Positions 19,232-31,847 of a stretch of 64,000 nt of DNA are shown piece by piece (position 1 is the first letter of the stretch; each line of letters begins with the position of its first letter). Origin of the DNA: Candidatus Pantoea edessiphila (GTDB lineage: Bacteria > Pseudomonadota > Gammaproteobacteria > Enterobacterales > Enterobacteriaceae); NCBI RefSeq assembly GCF_002933355.1, contig NZ_PDKU01000004.1, positions 1-64,000 of the forward strand, written 5' to 3'. A program made the translations under genes and the position numbers. The notes beneath the pieces were generated by a model. It did no database searches and had not been told where the DNA came from. It saw only the letters and a program-made list of their open reading frames with translations.

Positions 19232-21781
19232 ATGGATCTTTTTGCGCATACACCTATGATGCAACAATATTTAAAAATCAAATCTGAATATCCAGATATC
19301 TTATTATTTTACCGCATGGGTGATTTTTATGAATTATTTTATGAAGATGCTAAACGTGTATCACAAATGTTAGGAATATCATTAACTAAACGTGGAAATT
19401 CAGGTGGTAAACCTATTCCTATGGCAGGTGTGCCTTACTATAATGTTGATAATTATCTATCCAAATTAGTGAAATTCGGTGAATCTATAGCAATTTGCGA
19501 ACAAATACCTAATGCTTTACAAACAAAAGGCTTAGTTGATCGTAAAGTTATTCGTATTATTACACCTGGTACTATTAGTGATGAATCTTTTTTACAAGAA
19601 AAATACGATAATATCATAGCAGCAATTATTCAAGATGAACACAAATGTAACTACGGTTATGCTACTTTGGATATGAGTTCTGGTCGTTTTCTTATTAAAG
19701 AATTGATTAATGCAGAATTTATGGCTATAGAATTATATAAAAGCAACCCATCCGAATTACTTTATCCAGACAATTTTAAAAATATCCATTTAATTAAGGA
19801 TTGTCGTGGATTAAGAAATCGTCCAATATGGGAATTTGACATTGACACTGCAAATCAACAATTAAATCTACAATTTGGTACAAAAGAACTAAAAGGATTT
19901 GGAGTTGAAGATGCCTTTTTATCTTTAAAGGCAGCTGGTTGTTTAATACAATATGTAAAAAATACTCAATGTAATGAAAAGTTACCTCATATAAAATCGA
20001 TAATAATGGAACACCCACAAGATAATATTATAATGGATTCTAATACATGTCGTAATTTAGAAATAACAAAAAACATATATGGTGATACAAAAAATACATT
20101 GAATGAAATATTAAATAAAACAATGACATCTATGGGTAATAGAATGTTAAAAAGGTGGTTGCAAATACCAATCCGCAATATTGCTCTTGTAGAGCAACGC
20201 CAAGAATCTATTTTAGAACTACAACAATTCTATAAAATAATACAGCCCATTTTACAACAAATAGGAGATTTAGAAAGAATAGTAACACGTATAGCTCTTC
20301 GCAATGCACGACCACGTGATTTTGTTCGTATACGTCATGCTTTCCAAATATTACCTGCTTTAAATAAAATCAGCTTACAATTTAAGACGAAACAATTAAA
20401 ACAAATACACGAACATATAGGAGAATTTAAAGAATTATGTAATTTACTTAAACAAGCAATAGTTGAATTACCTCCTATCTTGATTCGTGATGGAGGAGTT
20501 ATTGCTACTGGTTATAATACAGAACTAGACAAATTGCGAATTTTAGCTAAAGGAGCAAACGATTATCTAAATGAAATTGAAAAACAAGAACGAATAAAAT
20601 TAGGATTAGAAACATTAAAAATAGGATTTAATAGTACGTGTGGATATTATGTTCAAGTGAATAAAAGTAAAAGTAATAAAGTTCCAGAACATTATATAAT
20701 TCGTCAGACATTAAAGAATGTTAATCGCTATATTATTCCTGAATTAAAAACATATGAAAGTAAAATAGTTGTTTCAAAAGCAAAGTCTTTATCGTTAGAA
20801 AAAAATCTATATGAATCGATATTTGATTATTTTATGCCTTATATTGAGAGACTACAAATGAGTTCATATTCCATAGCTGAGCTTGATGTACTAAGCAATT
20901 TAGCAGAACGTGCTCTAAATCTTGAATATTGTAGGCCTGTATTACAAAATAAACCAATAATAAATATTATTAATGGTCGACATCCAGTAGTAGAAAAAGT
21001 ATTACAAGAACCATTTATTCCTAATTCATTATCTTTATCAACAGAAAATAGAATGTTAATTATTACTGGACCTAATATGGGTGGTAAAAGCACTTATATG
21101 CGTCAAACTGCTCTAATAGTTTTGATGGCTTGGATTGGAAGTTTTGTCCCAGCTAAAGAAGCATTAATAGGAAATTTCGATCGTATTTTTACTAGAATTG
21201 GAGCATCAGATGATTTAGCTGCGGGTAGATCTACTTTTATGGTCGAAATGACTGAAACAGCAAGTATCTTGCATAATTCAACTAAGAATAGTTTAGTTTT
21301 AATGGATGAAATAGGTAGAGGCACTTCAACATATGATGGTTTATCTCTTGCATGGTCATGTGCTAATTATCTTGTTAATAAAATTAAATCTATTACATTA
21401 TTTGCAACACATTATTTTGAATTAACTTTTTTACAAAAGAAGACAACAGGTGTAATAAATGTATATTTTGATGTAATAGAACATGAAGATAATATTGTAT
21501 TTATGCATACTATTAAACAAGGAAGCATGAATAAAAGCTATGGGTTAGCTGTAGCTTTATTAGCAGGTATTCCTAAAGAAGTTATTAATTTAGCAAAAGA
21601 CAAATTAAATGAGTTAGAGATGGAAAAGCATCTTTCTCCCTCTAACTCAGTAAAAAACAACTCTAGGCTAATAGAAAAAAATACATCAATTATAAGTGAT
21701 ATAATAAAAAAAATAGATCTAAATAATTTAACACCCTATGAAGCTTTAGATTTAATATATTTATTAAAATCAATAACTTAG
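19232..21781 (+). CDS. mutS: DNA mismatch repair protein MutS
   Basis: Recognises mismatches and small loops and recruits MutL and MutH. It has 849 residues (E. coli 853). The mismatch-binding motif GDFYELF (Phe-x-Glu) is near residue 33. The ATPase has Walker [15 protein letters not shown] near residue 613, Walker [17 protein letters not shown] and the ATHYFELT segment. The C-terminal dimer/tetramer region ends [17 protein letters not shown] precedes the ATG. mutH is also in the window; mutL would have to lie elsewhere. Confidence 0.97.
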   Translation: MDLFAHTPMMQQYLKIKSEYPDILLFYRMGDFYELFYEDAKRVSQMLGISLTKRGNSGGKPIPMAGVPYYNVDNYLSKLVKFGESIAICEQIPNALQTKGLVDRKVIRIITPGTISDESFLQEKYDNIIAAIIQDEHKCNYGYATLDMSSGRFLIKELINAEFMAIELYKSNPSELLYPDNFKNIHLIKDCRGLRNRPIWEFDIDTANQQLNLQFGTKELKGFGVEDAFLSLKAAGCLIQYVKNTQCNEKLPHIKSIIMEHPQDNIIMDSNTCRNLEITKNIYGDTKNTLNEILNKTMTSMGNRMLKRWLQIPIRNIALVEQRQESILELQQFYKIIQPILQQIGDLERIVTRIALRNARPRDFVRIRHAFQILPALNKISLQFKTKQLKQIHEHIGEFKELCNLLKQAIVELPPILIRDGGVIATGYNTELDKLRILAKGANDYLNEIEKQERIKLGLETLKIGFNSTCGYYVQVNKSKSNKVPEHYIIRQTLKNVNRYIIPELKTYESKIVVSKAKSLSLEKNLYESIFDYFMPYIERLQMSSYSIAELDVLSNLAERALNLEYCRPVLQNKPIINIINGRHPVVEKVLQEPFIPNSLSLSTENRMLIITGPNMGGKSTYMRQTALIVLMAWIGSFVPAKEALIGNFDRIFTRIGASDDLAAGRSTFMVEMTETASILHNSTKNSLVLMDEIGRGTSTYDGLSLAWSCANYLVNKIKSITLFATHYFELTFLQKKTTGVINVYFDVIEHEDNIVFMHTIKQGSMNKSYGLAVALLAGIPKEVINLAKDKLNELEMEKHLSPSNSVKNNSRLIEKNTSIISDIIKKIDLNNLTPYEALDLIYLLKSIT

Positions 21782-21938
21782 AATATTATAAAATCATCAA
21801 TTAATTTAGTTGATTATAATTTATAAATCAATTGGTTTTTTATATTCTTATAGTTTATTTCATGAATATATTAATAAATAATTAACTTCGATAATGTTAT
21901 AGTAATTAATTAGTAACAGATAGTTATAAAAATTTAAT

Positions 21939-22925
21939 TTACTTGCGAAATAATGCCTCAATATTAAGACCATGAGATTGCAAAATATCGCGTAGACGAC
22001 GTAGTCCTTCAACTTGAATTTGACGAACTCTCTCACGTGTTAAACCAATTTCACGACCAACATCTTCAAGAGTTGCTGCATCATATCCTAATAAGCCAAA
22101 ACGACGTGATAGCACTTCTCGTTGTTTAATACTTAGTTCAAATAACCATTTGATAATACTTTGTTTCATATCGTCATCTTGAGTAGTCTTTTCAGGACCA
22201 TTATCTTTTTCATCTGCCAAAACATCTAACAACGCTTTCTCAGAATCTATACCTAAAGGCATGTCTACTGAAGTTATATGCTCATTAAGTTTTAACATAC
22301 GATTAACATCTTCAACTGGTTTATCTAATTTTTCTGCTATTTCCTCTGCACTTGGTTCATGATCAAGTTTATGAGACAGCTCACGTGCTGTACGTAAATA
22401 AACGTTTAATTCCTTCATAATGTGAATAGGCAAGCGAATGGTACGAGTTTGATTCATAATTGCGCGTTCTATGGTTTGACGAATCCACCAAGTAGAGTAG
22501 GTTGAAAAACGAAAACCACGTTCTGGATCAAATTTTTCTACAGCACGAATCAAGCCAAGATTACCTTCTTCAATTAAATCTAATAATGCCATTCCTCTAT
22601 TACTGTAACGACGAGCGATTTTCACTACTAATCTCAAGTTACTTTCTATCATACGTCGACGAGACGAAGTGTCTCCTTTTAATGCACGTCGGGCAAAGAA
22701 AATTTCTTCTTCTGCAGTTAGCAATGGAGAATAACCAATCTCACCAAGGTATAATTGAGTTGCATCTAAAATACGCTGAGTAGTTCCTGGCAACAATTCT
22801 TCTTCTATAATATCCTCTTCTAATTCATTGTGGATACAATTGTTTTCATCAAAAATTTCATTCTTAGTTTCTTCAAATTCTATATTTTCATGTAGTTCAT
22901 TTAATTTCAGTATATTTTGATTCAT
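21939..22925 (-). CDS. rpoS: RNA polymerase sigma factor RpoS
   Basis: General stress / stationary-phase sigma factor (sigma-38). It is RpoS rather than RpoD by its length (328 residues; E. coli RpoS 330), its N-terminus ([18 protein letters not shown]) and [21 protein letters not shown]. Regions 2 ([21 protein letters not shown], -10 recognition) and 4 ([20 protein letters not shown], helix-turn-helix) are intact. ATG 22925 matches E. coli; a longer frame starting 24 bases upstream is unlikely. nlpD, which carries the main rpoS promoter in E. coli, is gone. Confidence 0.96.
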   Translation of the reverse strand: MNQNILKLNELHENIEFEETKNEIFDENNCIHNELEEDIIEEELLPGTTQRILDATQLYLGEIGYSPLLTAEEEIFFARRALKGDTSSRRRMIESNLRLVVKIARRYSNRGMALLDLIEEGNLGLIRAVEKFDPERGFRFSTYSTWWIRQTIERAIMNQTRTIRLPIHIMKELNVYLRTARELSHKLDHEPSAEEIAEKLDKPVEDVNRMLKLNEHITSVDMPLGIDSEKALLDVLADEKDNGPEKTTQDDDMKQSIIKWLFELSIKQREVLSRRFGLLGYDAATLEDVGREIGLTRERVRQIQVEGLRRLRDILQSHGLNIEALFRK

Positions 22926-23438
22926 ACTAGGTCCTACCTGTAATTTCAAGGTAAAACACTTTTTCTGCCCGTTTATACTAATTTTTAAAAATTCTCTTAT
23001 AAAAAAATTATTAGATAATTAATCTCTATTGAAATCTAAATTTTATTGAAATTAATATTAACCATAGATTTTAATAGAATTAATTATTATTAATTAATAT
23101 ATAAATTATAAAAAACACCTTACGTTAATATAATAACATAAGTTATTTTTATAATTTTTAACCTTTGATTTTATATCAAAAATTTAATGAATAAAAACAT
23201 AAAAATACAGTTTAATTATCGTATAATTAATTTAATTAACTATTATTAACAATACAATTCAACATTTTACATCAAAGATGCTTCTTCGCTTTATATATTT
23301 AACAACTTCAATTAAGTGTACAAAATATTTTCTTTTAATACAAGAATACATTGTAAATATTTTTGCTTTGCTATCAATTTTTAATTGAAAAACGATTTTT
23401 TATGTGATAGTAATAGTCGATGTAGGATCAAAATTAAC
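22926..23438. other. rpoS upstream region; nlpD-to-truD genes deleted
   Basis: In E. coli nlpD, pcm, surE and truD lie between rpoS and ispF. Here 513 bases with no long open frame remain. The rpoS promoter must be in this stretch or upstream. I could not identify a clear -35/-10 pair. No recognisable remnant of the lost genes. Confidence 0.5.
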
Positions 23439-23912
23439 TTAATTGTTTTTCAATAAAACAATTGATTCACAAGCGATGCCTTCACCTCTGCCGATAAAAC
23501 CTAATTTTTCAGTTGTTGTAGCTTTTATATTAATTTTATCTATTTTACAATCAAGATTTTCTGCAATATTGACACACATTTGTTTAGCATATGGTGTAAT
23601 CTTTGGAACTTGTGCTATGATAGTCAAATCAACATTTCCTATATGATAACCCTTAAAAACAATGCGTTTCCAAGTTTCACGTAATAAATAACAACTATTA
23701 GCCTTTTTAAAATTTAAATCATTATCTGGAAACAACATTCCGATATCACCCATTGCAGCTGCCCCTAAAAGAGCATCGATTAATGAATGTACAACTACAT
23801 CGCCATCAGAATGTGCTACTAATCCGTATTTAAATTTTATATTAACACCTCCAAGGATTAGAGGATTTTTACACCCAAAGGTATGAACATCAAAACCATG
23901 TCCAACACGCAT
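23439..23912 (-). CDS. ispF: 2-C-methyl-D-erythritol 2,4-cyclodiphosphate synthase
   Basis: Fifth step of the non-mevalonate isoprenoid pathway. It has 157 residues (E. coli 159). Metal ligands are in RVGHGFDVH (Asp8, His10 type), and [31 protein letters not shown] is conserved, as is the C-terminal [18 protein letters not shown]. It starts five bases after ispD, with GAAGGA inside the ispD end, so the two are co-translated. Confidence 0.96.
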   Translation of the reverse strand: MRVGHGFDVHTFGCKNPLILGGVNIKFKYGLVAHSDGDVVVHSLIDALLGAAAMGDIGMLFPDNDLNFKKANSCYLLRETWKRIVFKGYHIGNVDLTIIAQVPKITPYAKQMCVNIAENLDCKIDKINIKATTTEKLGFIGRGEGIACESIVLLKNN

Positions 23913-23917
23913 GTTTA

Positions 23918-24622
23918 TTATCCTTCAAATTGTTTGTTAAGATAAAATTCTGCAAGTAATATATCTTCTGAATAAGTAATTTTTATATTGTCACTACGTC
24001 CTTTGATTAGAATAGGATAATAACCACAGTATTCCAATGCATTAGCTTCATCAGTAATATTTACATCGTTAAATAGTGCTTCTTCTAAGCAAGATATTAA
24101 AAGAGAACGGGAAAAAAACTGTGGTGTTAAAGCACGCCATAGATTTTTACGTTCTAATGTCCGATCAATAACATCTTTACCAGTTTTATTAAGCTTGATT
24201 GTATCAGTTAATGGTGCTGCTAATATACCGCCAATATTAGTTTTATCACGTATTTTTATTAAACGAAGCAAATCATCAGTATGTAAGCAAGGTCTAGATG
24301 CATCATGTACTAATACCCAATTTGTTATGGGAGCAATTTTTAATCCAGCTAATACTGATTTAGCTCTAGTATCGCCTCCTATAACACATGATACTTTATG
24401 ATTATTTGCTATTGGTAATGTAGTAAAATATTGATCTTCAGAATTTAAAGCAATAATAATTTGCTTTATATCAGGATGAGTTAATAAACTTGTGATACTA
24501 TGTTCAATAATAGTTTTTTTACCGATAGTAATATATTGTTTCGGATAATTTATTTGCATACGTCTACCAATTCCAGCTGCTGGGACTATAGCAACTATAT
24601 CTTTCTTATATAAATTAATCAT
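23918..24622 (-). CDS. ispD: 2-C-methyl-D-erythritol 4-phosphate cytidylyltransferase
   Basis: Couples CTP to methylerythritol phosphate, third step of the non-mevalonate pathway. It has 234 residues (E. coli 236). The nucleotide-binding [16 protein letters not shown] is near residue 14; [13 protein letters not shown] and [10 protein letters not shown] are conserved. It heads the ispD-ispF pair, 188 bases after cysC. Confidence 0.95.
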   Translation of the reverse strand: MINLYKKDIVAIVPAAGIGRRMQINYPKQYITIGKKTIIEHSITSLLTHPDIKQIIIALNSEDQYFTTLPIANNHKVSCVIGGDTRAKSVLAGLKIAPITNWVLVHDASRPCLHTDDLLRLIKIRDKTNIGGILAAPLTDTIKLNKTGKDVIDRTLERKNLWRALTPQFFSRSLLISCLEEALFNDVNITDEANALEYCGYYPILIKGRSDNIKITYSEDILLAEFYLNKQFEG

Positions 24623-24810
24623 AATTGTTATTATTTCATTTTATGTTATTTTAAAGATTCATTGATCTAATAATCACATAATTATTATAAAATAATTGCA
24701 ATTGCTTATGATAACATTTTAATATATTCAATTAAATATATTAAAAATAACATATCACTAATTTTAAAATAATTTCATACTGATATTGTTAAATATCTAA
24801 ATAATAATAT

Positions 24811-25416
24811 TTAAATAATATTACGATCATTGAGCAATTTGATTAATTCAATGACAAGTAAACCAACTGGTTGCTGTCCGTTTAATTTAATTTCTGGTTG
24901 TTCAGGAATTTCATACTGACTATCAATACCAGTAAAGTTAATTAATTTACCAGCACGTGCTTTTTTATACAAACCTTTAGGATCTCTAGATTCACAAATC
25001 TTTAGAGGAGTGTTAACAAATATTTCAATAAATTGATCTCTATTAAATAAATTTCTTACTATTCTGCGTTCATTTCGATAAGGAGAAATGAACGCAGTAA
25101 GAACCAATAAACCAGCATCTATCATTAATTTTGTAACTTCACCTATACGACGTATGTTTTCTATCCGATCTAAATCACTAAAACCAAGATCACTACATAA
25201 TCCATGACGCAAATTATCACCATCTAGTAGATAAGTATTTATATTCATTTGATATAATTCTTTTTCTAAAAAATTTGCAATAGTAGATTTACCTGAACCG
25301 GATAATCCTGTAAACCATAAAACTACACCTCTATGTTTATTTTTTATTTCTCTTAATTGACGAGTAATCATGTGATGGTGCCAAACTATATTTTCATGTT
25401 GTTTCATTATTTTCAT
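24811..25416 (-). CDS. cysC: Adenylylsulfate kinase
   Basis: Phosphorylates adenylylsulfate (APS) to PAPS, the substrate of CysH. It has 201 residues (E. coli 201). Walker [10 protein letters not shown] near residue 41, [18 protein letters not shown], the TAFISPY segment carrying the phospho-serine position, and [20 protein letters not shown] are conserved. ATG 25416 overlaps the cysN stop (ATGA), so translation is coupled; an in-frame ATG at 25407 is the alternative. Last gene of cysG-D-N-C. Confidence 0.96.
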   Translation of the reverse strand: MKIMKQHENIVWHHHMITRQLREIKNKHRGVVLWFTGLSGSGKSTIANFLEKELYQMNINTYLLDGDNLRHGLCSDLGFSDLDRIENIRRIGEVTKLMIDAGLLVLTAFISPYRNERRIVRNLFNRDQFIEIFVNTPLKICESRDPKGLYKKARAGKLINFTGIDSQYEIPEQPEIKLNGQQPVGLLVIELIKLLNDRNII

Positions 25417-26846
25417 TTCGTTAATAAATCATTTACATTCCAATGAGGAAAATAATTACGCACTAATGCATTTAATTCTAATTCAAAATTACTATATTTA
25501 TTAGTGTAATTTTTTAAATCAAATTTAGGTTCATTAATCATACCTGCACCCATAGTAGCATTGCTAAAGCGATCTATAAATATCAAACTTCCAGTAATTT
25601 TATTTTGATTATATTTATCTATAAACATAGGTTCTTCAAAATTTATTGTTACTAAACCAATACTGTTTAATGATAATTCATTAACCTTATATGTTTCTAA
25701 TGAATTTATATTGATTTGATGGATTATATCCTCTACATGACTAAGAATTTTTTTACCAGCTATTTTAATATAATAACTATTATTAGATTTCATGGGTTGT
25801 TCTGACATCCATACAACGTTTATAACAGCAGATTGTGCTGGCTTAATAACAGTATTAATATCTACAATTAAATCTCCTCTACTAATATCTATTTCATCTA
25901 CTAGAACTAATGTAATAGATTTACCGGTACTAGCTGACTTTAAATCTCCATTAAAAGTTACAATACGTTTTATATTAGATTCTATACACGATGGAAGAAT
26001 TTTTACACGTTGTCCAACAGAAATAATACCAGAAGCTACAGTGCCAGCATATCCACGAAAATTTGTATTAAAATGATTAACATACTGTACAGGAAAACGC
26101 ATTGAATGATTATTGTTTCTAAAGTTATCTAAATTAGTATTTTCTAATATCTCTAATAAAGTACTTTCAGTGTACCAAGACATTTTTTGACTTTTTGATA
26201 CTATGTTATCACCTCTAAGAGCAGATATTGGAACAAAATTTATTTTTATATCATTTGCTAAATTTTTTGCAAACTCAATATAATCTTTCTTTATATTATC
26301 AAATATATTAAAATCATAACCAATTAAATCCATTTTATTGATAGCTACAATTAAATGTTTAATATTCAATAAAGTAGATATGAAGCTGTGACGACGTGTT
26401 TGGAATACTATTCCTTTACGAGCATCTACTAATATAATAGCTAATTGGCAAGTTGATGCACCAGTGACCATGTTACGTGTATATTGATCATGTCCCGGAG
26501 TATCAGCAATGATAAACTTTCTTTTTTCAGTAGTAAAGTATCGATATGCTACATCTATAGTAATACCTTGTTCACGTTCGGCTTGTAAACCATCTACAAG
26601 TAACGCTAAATTAAGTTTTTCACCTTGAATACTATAACGTTTGCTATCATTATGAAGTAGTGATAGTTGATCTTCATATATGTAACAACAATCATGTAAT
26701 AGACGACCAATAAGAGTACTTTTACCATCATCTACACTACCACAAGTAAGAAAACGTAGAAGATCTTTCTTTTGTTGTGCAAATAACCAAGCTTTAATAC
26801 CTCCTTGCTTAATCATTTGCTTTACATCTTCAATTACAGTATTCAT
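25413..26846 (-). CDS. cysN: Sulfate adenylyltransferase, GTPase subunit
   Basis: Uses GTP hydrolysis to drive APS synthesis with CysD. It has 477 residues (E. coli 475). The G-domain motifs are [26 protein letters not shown] and NKMDL, followed by beta-barrel domains II and III. AAGGAAAT precedes the ATG. It lies 13 bases after cysD and overlaps cysC by four bases. Confidence 0.96.
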   Translation of the reverse strand: MNTVIEDVKQMIKQGGIKAWLFAQQKKDLLRFLTCGSVDDGKSTLIGRLLHDCCYIYEDQLSLLHNDSKRYSIQGEKLNLALLVDGLQAEREQGITIDVAYRYFTTEKRKFIIADTPGHDQYTRNMVTGASTCQLAIILVDARKGIVFQTRRHSFISTLLNIKHLIVAINKMDLIGYDFNIFDNIKKDYIEFAKNLANDIKINFVPISALRGDNIVSKSQKMSWYTESTLLEILENTNLDNFRNNNHSMRFPVQYVNHFNTNFRGYAGTVASGIISVGQRVKILPSCIESNIKRIVTFNGDLKSASTGKSITLVLVDEIDISRGDLIVDINTVIKPAQSAVINVVWMSEQPMKSNNSYYIKIAGKKILSHVEDIIHQININSLETYKVNELSLNSIGLVTINFEEPMFIDKYNQNKITGSLIFIDRFSNATMGAGMINEPKFDLKNYTNKYSNFELELNALVRNYFPHWNVNDLLTK

Positions 26847-26859
26847 GATTTATATTTCC

Positions 26860-27768
26860 TTAAAAGTAACCTTGCTTTTTTTTCTGTTCCATTGAATTTG
26901 ATTGGTCTGTATCAATTACACGATTTTTACGTTCACTAGTATTAGATAACAACATCTCTTCTATTATTTTTTCTAATGTTTCTGCCGTTGATTCGACAGC
27001 ACCAGTAAGAGGCCAACATCCTAGTGTACGAAAACGTACCTTACGCGTTTCTATAAATTCATTTTGCTTTAAATTAATTCGATTATCATTTATTACTATG
27101 AGAATGTCATTTCGTTTCAATACAGGACGTAATGCGGAAAAATACAGTGGTACAATTTCAATATTTTCTAAAAAAATATATTGCCAAATATCTAATTCAG
27201 TCCAATTTGATAAAGGAAATACTCGAATATTTTCACCTTTGTTTATTTGCCCATTATAATTATTCCATATTTCAGGTCTTTGATTTTTAGGATCCCAACG
27301 ATGAAATCGATCCCTGAATGAATAAATACGTTCCTTTGCCCTAGATATTTCTTCATCTCTTCTTGCACCTCCAAATGCTGCATCAAATCCATATTTATTC
27401 AAAGCTTGTTTCAAAGCTTCTGTTTTCATAATATCAGTATATTTTGCACTACCATGTATAAATGGATTGATACCCATTTTTATGCCTTTTTCATTACTAT
27501 GAACTAATAATTCAGCTCCTATTGATTTAATAATACGATCACGAAATTCGTACATTTCTTTAAATTTCCAACCTGTATCTATATGTAAGAAAGGAAATGG
27601 AATAGTGGCAGGATAAAAAGCTTTTTGAGCTAAACGTAACATTACAGAAGAATCTTTACCAATAGAATACATCATTACTGGATTAGCAAACTCTGCTATA
27701 ACTTCTCTAATTATATAGATGCTTTCTGCTTCTAGTTGATATATATGATTTAGTTTTTGGCAATCCAT
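26860..27768 (-). CDS. cysD: Sulfate adenylyltransferase, catalytic subunit
   Basis: Makes APS from sulfate and ATP; paired with CysN. It has 302 residues, equal to E. coli. The PP-loop [47 protein letters not shown] and the LGCWPLTGA motif are all present. GAGGA precedes the ATG. It starts nine bases after cysG. Confidence 0.97.
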   Translation of the reverse strand: MDCQKLNHIYQLEAESIYIIREVIAEFANPVMMYSIGKDSSVMLRLAQKAFYPATIPFPFLHIDTGWKFKEMYEFRDRIIKSIGAELLVHSNEKGIKMGINPFIHGSAKYTDIMKTEALKQALNKYGFDAAFGGARRDEEISRAKERIYSFRDRFHRWDPKNQRPEIWNNYNGQINKGENIRVFPLSNWTELDIWQYIFLENIEIVPLYFSALRPVLKRNDILIVINDNRINLKQNEFIETRKVRFRTLGCWPLTGAVESTAETLEKIIEEMLLSNTSERKNRVIDTDQSNSMEQKKKQGYF

Positions 27769-27777
27769 ACTATATCC

Positions 27778-29193
27778 TCAAGATAAATTAAGAATAAAAG
27801 ATTCACGGGGATTATTTTGAATTTCACCTGTGAACCAAGAGAGTTGACTATGCAGTTTAACTACTTCTCCAATAATTAATAGAGCTGGTGTAGAAACAGA
27901 TGCAGCTAGTTCTCCTAGCTGTGCTAAAGTACCAATTAATACTTTTTGATCATATCTCGTTCCTCTACTGATAACAGCTACTGGAGTAGAACCAATACAT
28001 CCTTTACAAATCAAAATTTTACTGATTTCATTTGCATGTATAATACCCATATAAACAACTATTGTTTGATTCTTACGTATTAAAGATTCATAATTTATAA
28101 GACTATTTTTAAAATGACAATGACCTGTAATAAAAACGACACTATGTGCATAATCACGATGAGTTAATGGAATACCAGCATATACAGTAGCACCTACAGC
28201 TGCTGTTATTCCTGGAACAACTTGAAAGGAAATGCCAGCTTTTTTAGCAGCTTGCAGCTCTTCAGCTCCACGTCCAAAAATAAATGGATCTCCACCTTTC
28301 AATCGAACTACATATTTACCTTGTAATGCTAGTTGCACTAGCATTTTATTCGTTTCTTTTTGTGAAAATAATTGAGAACCAATACTTTTACCTACGCAGA
28401 TAAGATCTGCATCTTTACGTATAAGTTCTAATACTTCTTTACTCACTAAATTATCATATAATACTACATCAGCTAATTGTATTACTTGTAAAGCACGTAA
28501 AGTTAGTAAGCTACTATCTCCAGGTCCTGCACCTACTAAAATAATTTTACCTTGGTGATTTGGATTATATTTTAATTCATTTTTTAAGATGAGTTGTGCT
28601 TTATTTATATTGCCTGTCGCTATTTGATTAATGAAAGGTCCGTTAAAAATGCGTTCCCAAAAACGGCGACGATCCGATAGATAAACAAAATGATTTTTAA
28701 CCTTATGACGCCATTTACTAGCCAATAATGCCATTTCATTTATATTATTTGGTAATAATGCTTCTAACTTTTCACGCAATGTTTTAGCTAATACAGGAGC
28801 TGTTCCACTTGAAGATATGGCAATTAATATAGGTGAGCGATTGATGATAGAAGGAAAGATAAAATTACAATTTGATTGATTATCTACTATGTTGACTAAT
28901 TTATATCTGATATTTGCTTCTTGGTAAATTTTTTTATTCAGTATGTTATCATTAGTTGCAGCTACTACTAAAAATACTTTATCTAATTGGATAGGATCAA
29001 ATTTCTTAGATATCCATTCAATTTGATGTATATCAATTAATTTTTTTAGCTCACTACAGATCTCACTAGCAACAATTTTTATGCATGCACCAGCTCGATA
29101 TAGTTGTTCAATTTTCCTTTTAGCGACAATCCCTCCGCCAATAACTAAAACTGCACGGCTATTTAAATTGATAAAAATAGGTAAATAATTCAC
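27778..29193 (-). CDS. cysG: Siroheme synthase (precorrin-2 dehydrogenase / ferrochelatase / uroporphyrinogen methyltransferase)
   Basis: Converts uroporphyrinogen III to siroheme, the cofactor of CysI. It has 471 residues (E. coli 457). The N-terminal half has the NAD-binding VIGGGIVAKRK and SSSGTAPVLAKTLREKLE (dehydrogenase/chelatase). The C-terminal half has the methyltransferase motifs VGAGPGDSSLLTL, RLKGGDPFIFGRGAEEL, VPGITAA and GIPLTHRDYA. The start is GTG 29193, fixed by alignment to E. coli MDHLPIF; AAGG lies upstream. In E. coli cysG sits with nir genes; here it heads cysD-N-C, which fits a sole role in sulfite reduction. Confidence 0.95.
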   Translation of the reverse strand: MNYLPIFINLNSRAVLVIGGGIVAKRKIEQLYRAGACIKIVASEICSELKKLIDIHQIEWISKKFDPIQLDKVFLVVAATNDNILNKKIYQEANIRYKLVNIVDNQSNCNFIFPSIINRSPILIAISSSGTAPVLAKTLREKLEALLPNNINEMALLASKWRHKVKNHFVYLSDRRRFWERIFNGPFINQIATGNINKAQLILKNELKYNPNHQGKIILVGAGPGDSSLLTLRALQVIQLADVVLYDNLVSKEVLELIRKDADLICVGKSIGSQLFSQKETNKMLVQLALQGKYVVRLKGGDPFIFGRGAEELQAAKKAGISFQVVPGITAAVGATVYAGIPLTHRDYAHSVVFITGHCHFKNSLINYESLIRKNQTIVVYMGIIHANEISKILICKGCIGSTPVAVISRGTRYDQKVLIGTLAQLGELAASVSTPALLIIGEVVKLHSQLSWFTGEIQNNPRESFILNLS

Positions 29194-29389
29194 ATTAACC
29201 TTAATATCACGATTTTTTATTACTTTGAATTATACCTCTCTGTATTTATTGAAATTAAATTATGAATTAGCATGAGTAGTTACTGAATAGAATAAATATT
29301 TAGATTTTATTCTATGTTTGATTATTATAATACAAGTACATTTAAAGAAATAATATAAGATTATAGATCTTTATTTATATATCAATTTA

Positions 29390-30124
29390 TTAATTTTCAT
29401 GAATTCCGCATTCTCGTTTAACACCGAAAAAGCGTGTATCTTCTTCTTTCATACCTGGTTTTAAAGTTTGAGTAGTATGTATATCGCCTAAAGATACATA
29501 ACCTTTGTTCCATAAAGGATGGTATTTTAAATTATGTTTTTTTAGATAGTTATGAACCTGACGATTATCCCAATCCACAATAGGTAATACTTTAAAAATA
29601 CCTTTTTGCATATGTAATATAGGTAAATTAGATCTAGAATTAGATTGAGTTCGACGTAGTCCAGCAAACCAAGTTTTGATTTTTAGGTGTTTAATAGCAT
29701 AATTCATTGGATCTATTTTATTTATTTTATTGTATAAGTTAATGCCATCTAAACCCTGTTTCCATAATTGACCATAACGTGATTCTTGCCAAGCTGGTGA
29801 TATTTCAGAACGGAAAACATGCAAATTTAAATTAAATTTATCTACTAAATCGTCAATAAAATTATAAGTTTCTGGAAATAAATATCCGGTATCTATTAAT
29901 ATTATTGGAATATTAGGTTGTAAACTTGTAATTAAATGTAAAGAAACCGCAGATTGAATACCAAAACTAGAAGATAAGATGTGTATTTTTGGTAAATGTT
30001 CTAATGTCCAAATAACACGATCCTCTGCTAAACGTGATTTTAAATTAACATTAATAGAAATTAACATATCTTCACGTTCTAATCTTGACATTTCTGTAAG
30101 CATTGAACAATCTAATTGAATCAT
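29390..30124 (-). CDS. cysH: Phosphoadenylylsulfate (PAPS) reductase
   Basis: Reduces PAPS to sulfite with thioredoxin or glutaredoxin. It has 244 residues (E. coli 244). [36 protein letters not shown] and the C-terminal KRECGIHE with the catalytic cysteine are conserved. There is no second cysteine pair of the APS-reductase type, so PAPS is the expected substrate, matching the presence of cysC. It starts four bases after cysI. Confidence 0.96.
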   Translation of the reverse strand: MIQLDCSMLTEMSRLEREDMLISINVNLKSRLAEDRVIWTLEHLPKIHILSSSFGIQSAVSLHLITSLQPNIPIILIDTGYLFPETYNFIDDLVDKFNLNLHVFRSEISPAWQESRYGQLWKQGLDGINLYNKINKIDPMNYAIKHLKIKTWFAGLRRTQSNSRSNLPILHMQKGIFKVLPIVDWDNRQVHNYLKKHNLKYHPLWNKGYVSLGDIHTTQTLKPGMKEEDTRFFGVKRECGIHEN

Positions 30125-30128
30125 TGTT

Positions 30129-31847
30129 TTAATCCCAAAAGTCTTTTGCTGGATCTAATACTGGTCTGACAATTCCAACTCTTATTGCAAAATCACCAAA
30201 GTCCTCTTCATCAAGACTTTCTTTAGACCAATATTCTATTAATTTGGAAATATTAGCAATAATATCAACTTCATTAATATTTTCACGATATATTTTTGCA
30301 ATTCTCGTACCTATTTTATTGCCTCCAATATATAAATTATAACGACCAATTGCTTTACCTATTAAACCAATTTCAGCAAGCAGAGCACGACCACAACCAT
30401 TAGGACAACCAGTAACTCTAAGTATGATATATTTTTCTTCTATTCCATAAAATTGCATTATTTTTTCAATTTTTGTAATAAAATTTGGTAAAAATCTTTC
30501 AGCTTCTGCCATCGCTAACGGACATGTCGGGAAAGCAACGCAAGCCATGGAATTTTTTCTCTGTGATGAAATGTTATCCATTAAACCATATTTACGAGCG
30601 AGTGATTCAATATGTAATTTTTCACTTTCTAGTACACCAGATACTATTATATTTTGGTTAGCAGTTAGACGGAAATGACCCTGATGACATTTTGCAATTT
30701 CCGAAATGCCTTTTTTTAATTTTTTGTTAGGATAATCAAGAATACGTCCATTTTCAATAAATAATGTTAAATGCCACTTTTCATCTGTTCCTTTAATCCA
30801 TCCTATACGGTCACCACGAGAACTTAATTTATAAGGATAGCTAGGCTTAAATTTTATATTTGCACGTATTTCTATTTCTCTTTTGAAAATCTCAAAACCT
30901 ACGCGTTCTAATGTGTATTTAGTTTTAGCATTTTTTCGATTCGTACGATTACCCCAGTCACGTTGTATAGTGATTACAGCAGTAGTTACATCAATGATTT
31001 TTTCAACTGAAATAAAACCAAAATCTGTTGCTGTACGTGGATAAGTTTCTTTATTACCATGATCTATAGATAAACCACCACCTATTAACACATTGAAACC
31101 AATTAAATTATTATTATTTATAATAGATATAAAATTAAGATCATTTGCATGTAAATCTACCTCATTATGAGGTGGAATTACTATTGTGGTTTTAAATTTT
31201 CTTGGTAGATAAGTTTTGCCTAAAATGGGTTCTACATCTACTGTATCGGTTGTTCTTTTTTTATCTAACCAAATTTCTGCATATGCTTTTGTACGTGGTA
31301 ATAAGTGATCAGAAATTTTTTTTGCTAAATTATACACTGTTTGATGTATAGTAGATTCAAGAGGGTTTGAAGTACATAGTACATTTCGATTGACATCATT
31401 AGCGGTAGCTAATGAATCAAGTCCTATGCGATGTAACATCTTATGAGTAATTTTAATATTATTTTTAAAAATACCATGAAGTTGGAATGTTTGACGATTT
31501 GTTAAACGAATACTACCGTACATGGTATTAGTAGTAGCAAAATCGTCAATAGCTAACCATTGTTTTGATGTAATAAGACCTCCAGGAATTCTGCAACGTA
31601 ACATCATAAAATATAGCGGTTCTAATTTCTGTTTCATTCGTTCCGCTCTAATATCTCTATCATCTTGTTGGTACATTCCGTGAAAACGAATTAATGAAAA
31701 GTTATCTCCACTAAAACCTCCAGTTATTTCATTTTTAAGGTCTTGAAGAATAGTGCCACGCAAATAATTACTTTGATCTTTTATGCGTTCTGCATCTTCT
31801 AATTTACCTTCAATAATTAAAGAATTTTTTAAATGTTTTGTAGTCAT
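30129..31847 (-). CDS. cysI: Sulfite reductase hemoprotein beta subunit
   Basis: Six-electron reduction of sulfite to sulfide at a siroheme / [4Fe-4S] centre. It has 572 residues (E. coli 570). The cluster ligands are in [16 protein letters not shown] and [11 protein letters not shown] near residues 435-485. Substrate-binding RLTNRQTFQ and NVLCTSNP are present. Its ATG overlaps the cysJ stop by one base (TAATG), so the two subunits are coupled. Confidence 0.97.
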   Translation of the reverse strand: MTTKHLKNSLIIEGKLEDAERIKDQSNYLRGTILQDLKNEITGGFSGDNFSLIRFHGMYQQDDRDIRAERMKQKLEPLYFMMLRCRIPGGLITSKQWLAIDDFATTNTMYGSIRLTNRQTFQLHGIFKNNIKITHKMLHRIGLDSLATANDVNRNVLCTSNPLESTIHQTVYNLAKKISDHLLPRTKAYAEIWLDKKRTTDTVDVEPILGKTYLPRKFKTTIVIPPHNEVDLHANDLNFISIINNNNLIGFNVLIGGGLSIDHGNKETYPRTATDFGFISVEKIIDVTTAVITIQRDWGNRTNRKNAKTKYTLERVGFEIFKREIEIRANIKFKPSYPYKLSSRGDRIGWIKGTDEKWHLTLFIENGRILDYPNKKLKKGISEIAKCHQGHFRLTANQNIIVSGVLESEKLHIESLARKYGLMDNISSQRKNSMACVAFPTCPLAMAEAERFLPNFITKIEKIMQFYGIEEKYIILRVTGCPNGCGRALLAEIGLIGKAIGRYNLYIGGNKIGTRIAKIYRENINEVDIIANISKLIEYWSKESLDEEDFGDFAIRVGIVRPVLDPAKDFWD

